A stretch of DNA of 9,308 bases from an uncultured Lachnospiraceae bacterium. Lineage in GTDB: Bacteria; Bacillota; Clostridia; Lachnospirales; Lachnospiraceae. A program made the position numbers and the translations under genes. Positions 1 through 5,617 of this stretch are shown piece by piece (position 1 is the stretch's first letter; each line of letters begins with the position of its first letter). A model generated the notes under the pieces. The model was given only the letters and a program-made list of their open reading frames with translations, was not told where the DNA came from and did no database searches. The stretch is from positions 1 through 9,308 of the forward strand of contig CAMWSA010000127.1 of the NCBI GenBank assembly GCA_947176785.1. Reading direction: 5' to 3'.

Positions 1-9
1 TCTCAATAC

Positions 10-1752
10 CTATCCCAGCCCCGGAGCCCCCTCAAGCACAATGTGATCCCCTGCCTTCCCTTCTGTCTCAAACAGGATCAAGGTATTTTTGCCCTTTTTG
101 AGCAAAGGAGCGGGGATATACAGCCTTTTCTGCGGGCCGATCTCCCAGAACCGCCCCAGGTTAAACCCGTTTATAAAGGCACAGCCTTTTCCGAATCCCA
201 CAGTGTCAAGGAATGTGTCGCCAAGCTCCCGGGCCTCAAATTCAAAACGGTAGAACCCGGGGACACCCGCAGAGTATCCCCCTGAAAAGTCAAGTCTTTC
301 AATTTGTTTTTCATCAAGGGGCAGTGAATAAATCTCATATCCAAAATGGCGGTGGTCATTGATTTTCACGCCGCCCAGGATGCCCTTGCGCTGGCCTTCA
401 AGCCCTGTGCCGAAATTCTCTCTGCCGATATTTTCGCACAGCAGTTCAATGAACCCGCCCGCGCGTTTTTCCCGGGGCCTAAACTCCTCCTGCAGGTTTT
501 CCGCAAACGCTGTATACACATATTGATGGTCATGGCAGCATATCACCCTGTCCGCCGCATTTTCCAGACGGATGCTGTCTACCACCTCGTTATCCCTGAT
601 TTTCAGACGATAAAATATATACCCATAGCTTTGCCCGAGTTCCTCCATAGAGAGGGGGAATGCCGAGTTCACCGGCCCGGCAAGCCTTCCGATTGCCGAA
701 AACAAATCCGTTTTCCCACAGCAGGGAATTTCCCCATAGGCTTTCCGCCGGATTTCCGTTGTAAGAGGAATCTCTTCAAAAGTCCTGTACTTCGATACGA
801 CCTCCTTAAAAAGCCTGTATTTTTCCGTGATCTGCCCGTCCTCGGTAAGGGGCGCGTCATAGTCATAAGAAGTCACGTCGGCTGTCCTGCTGCCGCTGTT
901 CCTGCCGCTCATAAAGCCAAAATTGGTGCCGCCCTCCAGCATATAGAAATTCACGCTGCCCCGGGCCAACAACTCGTCCAGTTCGGCGGCCGCCTTCTCC
1001 GGAGCCGTGGTGTGGTGCCCCTCCCCCCAGGCGTCAAACCAACCATTCCAGAATTCCATGCACATCAGAGGCCTGTCTCCGCCCATATACTCCCGCATGC
1101 TCTTGAAATGACATTCCGCCGAAGAGCCGAAATTTCCTGTGGGCAGCGCGCCATCCACCATGCCCGCCTTAAAGCCAGGCTCACTCCAGGGACCGTCCGA
1201 GGTCACAAATGGAACACTTATGCCAAGCTCCCGCATGGTATCCCGCAGGAATTCCAGATAGGCCGTATCATTCCCATAGTAGCCATACTCATTTTCAATC
1301 TGCACCAGAATAATATTGCCGCCCCGGTCAATCTGATGAGGAACCAGCTTGGGCATAAGCTGGCTGTAATATGCCCGGACGGCCTCCAGATAAGGCTTGT
1401 ACGAGCAGCGCAGCCGCATGCTCCTGTCCCGCAGCAGCCAGGCGGGAAGTCCCCCAAATTCCCATTCCGCACAGATATACGGGGACGGGCGTACGATCAT
1501 GTACAGCCCCAGTTCCCTTGCGATTTCAATAAACCTGCACAGGTCATGCATTCCCTCCCACAAAAATTCCCCCTTATTTGGCTCATGAAAATTCCAGGGT
1601 ACATAGGTTTCAACCGTATTACAGCCCATATTCACCAGTTTTTCAAGACGGTCCCGCCAGTATTCGGGTACCGTCCGAAAATAGTGGACCGCTCCGGAAA
1701 TGACTTGATAAGGTTTTCCGTCCAAATAGAACTGCTCCTTGATCTCAAACAT
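10..1752 (-). CDS. Beta-galactosidase, glycoside hydrolase family 35, cytoplasmic
   Basis: Expected to remove terminal beta-linked galactose from imported oligosaccharides by the retaining mechanism. The 580-residue protein begins at once with the GH35 TIM-barrel signature (FYLDGKPYQVISGAVHYFR, residues 8-26), followed by NTVETYVPWNFHEP (45-58) and RPSPYICAEWEFGGLPAWL (88-106). The acid/base is seen as E155 in QIENEYG and the nucleophile as E233 in CMEFWNGW. The C-terminal part (about 370-575) has the jelly-roll, galactose-binding type of segment, with FINGFNLGRFWEIGPQ near 527-541. There is no signal peptide, so it acts in the cytoplasm. The length suits the shorter bacterial GH35 enzymes. 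The ATG at 1752 is preceded by GGAAGGA at good spacing. It lies downstream of the SUKH gene with a 184-base gap holding its own putative -10 box. Family assignment is firm; linkage preference (beta-1,3, beta-1,4 or beta-1,6) cannot be read from sequence. Confidence 0.95.
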   Translation of the reverse strand: MFEIKEQFYLDGKPYQVISGAVHYFRTVPEYWRDRLEKLVNMGCNTVETYVPWNFHEPNKGEFLWEGMHDLCRFIEIARELGLYMIVRPSPYICAEWEFGGLPAWLLRDRSMRLRCSYKPYLEAVRAYYSQLMPKLVPHQIDRGGNIILVQIENEYGYYGNDTAYLEFLRDTMRELGISVPFVTSDGPWSEPGFKAGMVDGALPTGNFGSSAECHFKSMREYMGGDRPLMCMEFWNGWFDAWGEGHHTTAPEKAAAELDELLARGSVNFYMLEGGTNFGFMSGRNSGSRTADVTSYDYDAPLTEDGQITEKYRLFKEVVSKYRTFEEIPLTTEIRRKAYGEIPCCGKTDLFSAIGRLAGPVNSAFPLSMEELGQSYGYIFYRLKIRDNEVVDSIRLENAADRVICCHDHQYVYTAFAENLQEEFRPREKRAGGFIELLCENIGRENFGTGLEGQRKGILGGVKINDHRHFGYEIYSLPLDEKQIERLDFSGGYSAGVPGFYRFEFEARELGDTFLDTVGFGKGCAFINGFNLGRFWEIGPQKRLYIPAPLLKKGKNTLILFETEGKAGDHIVLEGAPGLG

Positions 1753-1805
1753 AACAATATCCTTCCTTCTTTATTTTTTCCAAACCTGAATTTATTCTAA
1801 AATAA

Positions 1806-1833
1806 CCGATATTTTCGGGCATCTGTTAAGCCC
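1806..1833 (-). promoter_or_regulatory. Overlapping small hairpins in the GH35 leader
   Basis: The 184-base space between the SUKH and GH35 genes holds two short dyads inside the predicted leader. One is CCGA/TCGG with a 5-base loop (1806-1818). The other is GGGC/GCCC with a 9-base loop (1817-1833). They share bases 1817-1818, so they cannot both form fully. They could be an operator or a weak leader structure; no known riboswitch is recognised. A third dyad, CTGTTGC/GCAACAG (1881-1914), lies upstream of the -10 box. Confidence 0.2.
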
Positions 1834-1848
1834 TATTCTGTTCCTGCA

Positions 1849-1854
1849 ATTATA
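1849..1854 (-). promoter_or_regulatory. Putative -10 box of the GH35 gene
   Basis: A consensus TATAAT is read on the minus strand about 95 bases before the GH35 start. No acceptable -35 hexamer lies 16-18 bases upstream (CAGACG or its one-base shifts). Transcription from here would therefore probably need an activator. The assignment is inference from sequence match alone. Confidence 0.4.
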
Positions 1855-1936
1855 ATTTTCCCCTCTGTATACGTCTGATCCTGTTGCCCAAGCTCCCCCA
1901 CATCCCTGCAACAGATAGCCCTCCGGCTTTTCAAGC

Positions 1937-2476
1937 CTAATCATCTATACTTTCATCAGATAACCCGCTTACAAACGCATCAAAGTCCTTTGCCAGATAC
2001 TTAAAACATTCTGCGCTTAATTCACCGAGATCCATATAGACAATATATATTTCACCGCTATCTAATTTGACGCAAATTTGATTCGAACCATAGTCATTTG
2101 CAAAGGGTAGATAGCCCGGCATCAATGTTGATTTTCTTCTGAAAAACCCATATTTTTCCTCAATCGTTTTTATGTTCATATGATTAAAGCCATATTTTAT
2201 TGGCAAAAAGATTTGGATTTCAGTCTCTATATCCGTTTTCTCGGAATAGAAAAAAGGCCGGGACGGTATTCCTCCGTTATATACCAAATAGTGTTCAATA
2301 AAGCTGTCAGGAAATGCGATACCCAGTTGTAATTCAATTGCTTTTATTTCCGCTCTCGTCAGCTGTCTGCCCGTATTACTAAACAATATTTTCACCTCCA
2401 CATCAAAGTCTGCAAATTCTGATTCAAATGGATTGATCCATCGTGTTTCGCTAAATGTATAATTAGGCGATTGCAA
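1937..2476 (-). CDS. SMI1/KNR4 (SUKH) family protein
   Basis: A small soluble protein of the SMI1/KNR4 (SUKH) superfamily. Many bacterial members are immunity proteins against contact-dependent or polymorphic toxins; others have unknown roles. The signature is LGIAFPDSFIEHYLVYNGG (residues 51-69 of the 179-residue reading), then LPFANDYGSNQICV and GEIYIVYMDLGEL (about 123-153), the usual pattern of an N-terminal helix followed by a sheet carrying the GSN-type motif. No membrane segment or signal peptide is present. The start is uncertain. The long version uses TTG at 2476, only 15 bases after the GH63-like stop. An alternative TTG at 2386 has an excellent GGAGGTG (2393-2399) at 6-base spacing and gives 149 residues with the whole domain. 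The gene looks more AT-rich than the flanking glycosidases, which suggests separate acquisition. No toxin gene adjoins it here, so it may be an orphan. Confidence 0.85.
   Translation of the reverse strand: MQSPNYTFSETRWINPFESEFADFDVEVKILFSNTGRQLTRAEIKAIELQLGIAFPDSFIEHYLVYNGGIPSRPFFYSEKTDIETEIQIFLPIKYGFNHMNIKTIEEKYGFFRRKSTLMPGYLPFANDYGSNQICVKLDSGEIYIVYMDLGELSAECFKYLAKDFDAFVSGLSDESIDD
2393..2399 (-). promoter_or_regulatory. Strong internal ribosome binding site in the SUKH gene
   Basis: GGAGGTG on the minus strand lies 6 bases before an in-frame TTG (2384-2386). It is a far better match than anything before the upstream TTG at 2476. It may mark the real start, giving a 149-residue protein, or it may be chance. 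Confidence 0.4.
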
Positions 2477-2489
2477 AACTCTTTTGCTT

Positions 2490-2560
2490 TTTTAGCATAA
2501 CATCTTTTCCTTCAAAAGCAAAGCCATATTTTCGGATCCGTTCACCGGGGATTCTTCTGT
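2490..2560 (-). pseudogene. 3'-end relic of an AAA-ATPase-like/PD-(D/E)XK gene, fused to the GH63-like gene
   Basis: This stretch aligns without gaps to 5627-5697, the 3' end of the intact AAA-ATPase-like gene in the same window. I count about 11 mismatches in 71 positions, most of them at third codon positions. Read in the shifted frame it gives RRIPGERIRKYGFAFEGKDV, against HRGISGERIRKYGFAFEGKEV in the intact protein. The homologous stop is lost: the relic frame runs on to a TAA at 2463-2465. The same bases are read in another frame as the last ~22 codons (TEESPVNGSEN...) and stop of the glycosidase. It is therefore a leftover of a second, deleted or recombined family member rather than a functional gene. 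Confidence 0.85.
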
Positions 2561-4411
2561 TTCCCAAAGCGGTTTCCCCAGATTCTTGATATACCCGGCA
2601 TCCGCAAGCGCTATGGCACATAGCAACGCCCCCCAGTGATAAAATTTATCACTGTTGCCGGAATCGCAGCCCTCACCGGTGATACTGTTGTAATTCTCAT
2701 GTACATGCCGATGTTCCGTCCACTCCTTCATAAAAAGCGCCGCCGATTTCTCTGCCAGGTCATGGCGGACATCATCCAGCCCGGTCCGCGTCAGCGCCAG
2801 ATAGACCAGGAAGTTCAGAGGTGCCCACACGCGTCCGCGCCAATAGTTCTGCTCCGGGTAAGCGGCATCACTGCGTGCGATGGAGGGCAGCATCCACTCA
2901 CCGTAGAATTCATCCGGATTATAATAATGCTCATCGGCCATACGGCGCTGCCGGGTCAAAGATACATGTGGAGAAAAAAGCGCATAGAAGTTGGTGGGCG
3001 AAATACGGCGTGAGAATTCTCCCGTGTCTGTGCGGCGGTTATAATAGAACCCGTTTTCTTCGTCCCAGAGGTTTTCCAGACCGCTGCAGGACCGGTTCAT
3101 TCTCTCCTGTAATTCCGGAATATCTTCCTGGCGGCCAATGACCTGTGCCAGTTCCATCAGGGAACGGCAGTCCAGAATATACAAGCCCGTCAGTCCCACA
3201 TCCTCCAATTCCAACCGATTGGTTTCCGGATTCAGTGGAACATCATCATACATGGGGGAATTATCCAAGCCGCTTTCCAGCGCCGCCCCATAGGTGGCGT
3301 GAACCCCCTCCGTCTCCCAGAGGTTCCCGTACAGAACAGGAATCCTCTCGCTGCCCCAGCACAGCGCCCCGTCCGGGTTCATGCGATGCTCCGCAAACCA
3401 GCGGTTCCATTTGAGCAAACCAGTGTACATATCCTCCACAATCCATTTTTCCCCTAATATGCGGTAGGTTTCCAGAAGCATGGCGCTGCCCACGGGCGGC
3501 TGTGAGCGATCCGCACTGACCTGCCCGGTAGCATAGGCAAAATTGGGCACGAACCCCGCCGGAGTCTGCTCGCTGAGAATCTCCCGCAGATTGCTGTAGG
3601 CCAGCTGCGGGCTGCCAAGGCTGGCCATGAAACCGGCAAAGAAATTGTCCCAGCAGAACAACACATAGCCGCCACTGCCAATACTCCACAGTCTGCTGAC
3701 CGGCGATATCACCCGATCATTTTTGGCATCATAGATGGTATCCCAGGCCAGCGCGCTTTCCATGGCTTCATACATTTCCCGCATTGGGCCATAATGCGCA
3801 GTTTTCTCATAATGCGCCAGCCTGTGGGTGCCTATCAGCGTCTGCACAGCCGCACAGCTTCGAGGGGTTCCTGTTGAGAAGGCAACAGGGGCATCCAAGG
3901 CCACGGACAGACAGGCTGTCTGTATCGGAATATTCGGATCTGACACAGCGCTGCCGGTTGTATAGATGATCCTGTCCCCCTTAGGACCATGGGCCACCAG
4001 CGTCTGCCCACGCCTCTCAATCCATCCGCTGCGCTCCCAGAGGAATCCGCCTTCCAGTACCAGCATTGCCGGGCGGACCTGCTTTGTGACAGGTGTGATC
4101 AGCAGTAACAGTTCATCCTCTTCCACCGACGATTCCACGCAAATCTCCATGCCGCACCATCTCAGCGTCATCCTGGTATAACTCTCATCAAACGCATGGG
4201 GGCCGGGACAGGCCGTCTCAACAGGAGTGCGGGCAGATGCTCCCTCAAAGCGCCCTATCAGCGTTTCTTTTAGATAATGTCCACTGCTATATTCCTTGAA
4301 CGCTACATTGAGAGCGAAACCATCCGGCATATGGACATGTGAAAGCACACTGCGCACATTCCAGGTATGCCAACCGCTCAGATACTCCTGTTTCATTTCT
4401 CTGTAATTCAT
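2492..4411 (-). CDS. GH63/MGH1-like (alpha/alpha)6-barrel glycoside hydrolase
   Basis: A 639-residue cytoplasmic glycosidase of the trehalase-like clan (GH63, mannosylglycerate-hydrolase-like fold). An N-terminal beta-rich part (about 1-205) precedes the (alpha/alpha)6 barrel. Barrel motifs in order are CWDNFFAGFMASLG (253-266), ESGLDNSPMYDD (379-390) with D383 as likely general acid, NYWRGRVWAPLNFLVYLAL (522-540), and HENYNSITGEG (571-581) with E572 as likely base, then KFYHWGALL. Inverting hydrolysis of an alpha-linked glucoside, mannosylglycerate or similar small glycoside is expected; the exact substrate is not readable. The ATG at 4411 is chosen because AAAGGAG (4420-4426) sits 8 bases upstream; the frame stays open to 4528 without such a site. 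It is divergent from the AraC-type gene, its likely regulator. The last ~22 residues (from T618) are encoded by foreign relic sequence, so the native C-terminus has been replaced. Confidence 0.85.
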   Translation of the reverse strand: MNYREMKQEYLSGWHTWNVRSVLSHVHMPDGFALNVAFKEYSSGHYLKETLIGRFEGASARTPVETACPGPHAFDESYTRMTLRWCGMEICVESSVEEDELLLLITPVTKQVRPAMLVLEGGFLWERSGWIERRGQTLVAHGPKGDRIIYTTGSAVSDPNIPIQTACLSVALDAPVAFSTGTPRSCAAVQTLIGTHRLAHYEKTAHYGPMREMYEAMESALAWDTIYDAKNDRVISPVSRLWSIGSGGYVLFCWDNFFAGFMASLGSPQLAYSNLREILSEQTPAGFVPNFAYATGQVSADRSQPPVGSAMLLETYRILGEKWIVEDMYTGLLKWNRWFAEHRMNPDGALCWGSERIPVLYGNLWETEGVHATYGAALESGLDNSPMYDDVPLNPETNRLELEDVGLTGLYILDCRSLMELAQVIGRQEDIPELQERMNRSCSGLENLWDEENGFYYNRRTDTGEFSRRISPTNFYALFSPHVSLTRQRRMADEHYYNPDEFYGEWMLPSIARSDAAYPEQNYWRGRVWAPLNFLVYLALTRTGLDDVRHDLAEKSAALFMKEWTEHRHVHENYNSITGEGCDSGNSDKFYHWGALLCAIALADAGYIKNLGKPLWETEESPVNGSENMALLLKEKMLC

Positions 4412-4419
4412 TTTTTGAT

Positions 4420-4426
4420 CTCCTTT
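4420..4426 (-). promoter_or_regulatory. Ribosome binding site fixing the GH63-like start
   Basis: AAAGGAG on the minus strand, 8 bases before the ATG at 4411. It decides against the longer reading from 4528, which would run through the promoter region. Confidence 0.85.
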
Positions 4427-4439
4427 GTTCTGCTCTGCA

Positions 4440-4468
4440 TTGACTTTATACCATTCTACTGCTAATAT
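4440..4468 (+). promoter_or_regulatory. Putative promoter of the AraC-type regulator
   Basis: TTGACT (4440-4445) is separated by 17 bases from TAATAT (4463-4468), with an upstream TGC that resembles an extended -10. It overlaps the -10 box of the divergent glycosidase gene and the left arm of the inverted repeat, so binding there could repress the regulator's own gene. Confidence 0.5.
4445..4450 (-). promoter_or_regulatory. Putative extended -10 box of the GH63-like gene
   Basis: TATAAA preceded by TGG is read on the minus strand about 34 bases before the start codon. No good -35 hexamer lies upstream. The place where it should be is occupied by the left part of the inverted repeat at 4454-4499, as in promoters that depend on an AraC-type activator. 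Confidence 0.5.
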
Positions 4469-4499
4469 GCTGTGTATGTATAACACATCAGCAGTAGAA
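4454..4499. promoter_or_regulatory. Inverted repeat, likely operator of the AraC-type regulator
   Basis: The perfect 10-base arms TTCTACTGCT (4454-4463) and AGCAGTAGAA (4490-4499) are separated by 26 bases. An inner dyad TGTGT (4471-4475)/ACACA (4483-4487) lies nearly concentric with them. The repeat sits between the two divergent start codons and overlaps the predicted -35 zone of the glycosidase promoter and the -10 of the regulator promoter. The position suits a dimeric AraC-type protein that activates the glycosidase gene and controls its own. The function is inferred from position and symmetry. Confidence 0.65.
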
Positions 4500-4514
4500 A
4501 ATAGCACATTTCTT

Positions 4515-4518
4515 GGAG
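4515..4518 (+). promoter_or_regulatory. Ribosome binding site fixing the AraC-type start
   Basis: GGAG lies 8 bases before the ATG at 4527. The open frame extends back to 4425, but that part crosses the promoter and inverted repeat and has no comparable site. Confidence 0.75.
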
Positions 4519-4526
4519 AATGGCCC

Positions 4527-5378
4527 ATGAATGATCAAATGCGGGAAAACCGCCTGAGGGGAAATGATGTTTTTCCATTTGTATTATATGAGATGCCAAG
4601 TAACGGACAGCCCCTTTCCGCGGCATTCCACTGGCAAGAGGATGTAGAGATTCTGGCTGTCAATAGCGGAGAGATTGAATTAACTCTGGAAGGGACCGCC
4701 ATTCATCTTCAGGCAGGAATGGTTGTGTGTATCAATCCTGGACAGCTTCACGGGTTTCGGGGAATGACTTCAGATGCGCAATGTGACATATTCATTTTCC
4801 CGCTGCAGCATCTGCTGTTTATGCGTGAAGACCATGATCAGCGCAGATATCTGCGCTCCCTGGCCGACGGAAAGCTTGGATTTCCTCTCTGCCTTTCGGA
4901 AAATCCCATTGCGCTGCAGATTGTGAGGCAGATCATCCACATCCACAGGCAGCTTCCTCCCGCCTATGAAATGGCAACCAAGGCATTGCTCCTACAGCTG
5001 ATTGTACAGCTTACGCAGACAAATGCGTTTGTGCCTCTGCGCCCCACCAGGCATAGCGATTTATGCAAGAAAATCCTGGCCTATATCCACCAGCATTATA
5101 TGGAAAAACTGACCGTTCCGGATGTAGCCGCAGCGGTCGGCATTTCACCGACCTATTTCAGTACTTTTTTTGTACAGCATTTTTTTCAGCACTTTTCGGA
5201 ATATCTGCGCTGTTATCGCATTGAGCATGCCTGCGCCCTGCTGTCCGGCACCTCCATGACGGTCACGGACGTGGCACTGGCAACAGGATTCAGTTCCGGC
5301 AGCCATTTTATCAGGCAGTTCCGCGCAGTAAAAGGCATGACTCCATTTGCCTACCGCAAAACATATGAAATGCCATAG
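4527..5378 (+). CDS. AraC/XylS family transcriptional regulator with cupin sensor domain
   Basis: A 283-residue one-component sugar-responsive regulator. The N-terminal cupin-like domain (about 15-100) has FHWQEDVEILAVNSGEIELTL, then a glycine turn and INPGQLHGF, the usual effector-binding sheet with a histidine-rich rim. The C-terminal domain (about 178-280) has two helix-turn-helix units: LTVPDVAAAVGISPTYFSTFF (195-215) and VTDVALATGFSSGSHFIRQF (246-265), ending in the family motif KGMTPFAYRK. Divergence from the GH63-like gene and the inverted repeat between them point to that gene as its target; the GH35 gene may be a second one. Oddity: the loop after the first unit reads TFFVQHFFQH where relatives usually have a charged segment of the same length. 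It is encoded with two 7-T runs (5165-5171 and 5180-5186). The frame is intact. Inducer unknown. Confidence 0.93.
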   Translation: MNDQMRENRLRGNDVFPFVLYEMPSNGQPLSAAFHWQEDVEILAVNSGEIELTLEGTAIHLQAGMVVCINPGQLHGFRGMTSDAQCDIFIFPLQHLLFMREDHDQRRYLRSLADGKLGFPLCLSENPIALQIVRQIIHIHRQLPPAYEMATKALLLQLIVQLTQTNAFVPLRPTRHSDLCKKILAYIHQHYMEKLTVPDVAAAVGISPTYFSTFFVQHFFQHFSEYLRCYRIEHACALLSGTSMTVTDVALATGFSSGSHFIRQFRAVKGMTPFAYRKTYEMP

Positions 5379-5437
5379 TATCACAGGGACTTCAAACACT
5401 TCTCCATGCACCATATCGCCTTTTATGATTGCCTCAC

Positions 5438-5494
5438 AAAAAATCATCAAATCTGCAAATTTCCGCCGCATAAATTTACAAATTTGATGATTTT
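5438..5494 (-). terminator. Long palindromic terminator between convergent genes
   Basis: Arms of 23 bases (5440-5462 and 5472-5494) enclose a 9-base loop, and a run of six T follows on the minus strand. Two positions differ between the arms. In minus-strand RNA they form G-U pairs, so the stem is unbroken; in plus-strand RNA they are A-C mismatches. This favours use by the minus-strand transcript (the sigma tail and AAA-ATPase-like gene), although the regulator gene on the other strand may also end here. No other gene is seen in 5379-5517. Confidence 0.75.
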
Positions 5495-5517
5495 GATTTC
5501 AGGCTGATGTTTGCTCC

Positions 5518-5586
5518 CTACCCCTGCTCAAGCTTCTCCCGCAGCTTATTCAGCGCCTTCTTCTCGATCCGGCTCACATACTCTCC
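5518..5586 (-). pseudogene. C-terminal fragment of a SigE/SigK-like sigma factor
   Basis: The minus-strand frame ending at TAG (5518-5520) reads EYVSRIEKKALNKLREKLE followed by QG. This matches the end of region 4.2 in sporulation sigma factors, whose recognition helix and tail typically read SYVSRIEKKAL.KL. Upstream of about 5586 the frame loses any resemblance to a sigma factor, and no start codon with a ribosome site is present. Only some 21 codons remain. The terminator at 5438-5494 lies just downstream and probably belonged to the original gene. The fragment begins 32 bases beyond the stop of the AAA-ATPase-like gene. It matches SigE/SigK better than SigF or SigG as I recall them, but it is too short to be certain. 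Confidence 0.65.
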
Positions 5587-5617
5587 TGTCAAGTTAGGGC
5601 TAAAAACGGAATTACAA

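Noticed and set aside
346..1800. A 484-codon open frame on the plus strand
   Set aside because: It is antisense to the GH35 gene, whose catalytic motifs are clear; the plus frame shows no recognisable domain and results from codon bias.
1881..1934. CTGTTGC/GCAACAG dyad and a 4-base stem AGCC/GGCT followed by TTTT, considered as a terminator after the SUKH gene
   Set aside because: The T run is on the wrong strand for the SUKH transcript and the stems are too short; kept only as a possible regulatory dyad.
2636..4181. Several frames of 60-140 codons on both strands within the GH63-like gene
   Set aside because: Shadows of the glycosidase reading frame, with no domains or ribosome sites.
4425..4526. 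Extension of the regulator gene to an upstream ATG at 4425
   Set aside because: It also crosses the regulatory region; the site at 4515-4518 supports 4527.
4412..4528. Extension of the GH63-like gene to an upstream ATG at 4528
   Set aside because: It would cross both promoters and the inverted repeat; the strong ribosome site at 4420-4426 supports the start at 4411.
5145..5471. Minus-strand frame whose first ~30 residues (MRRKFADLMIF...) look protein-like
   Set aside because: It starts inside the terminator loop, has no ribosome site, and its second half is antisense to the regulator gene; no family recognised. A decayed remnant cannot be excluded.
5379..5617. Possible insertion sequence or attachment site between the convergent genes
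   Set aside because: The palindrome has terminator form, and no transposase, integrase or flanking direct repeat was found; the sigma tail is the only recognisable coding remnant.
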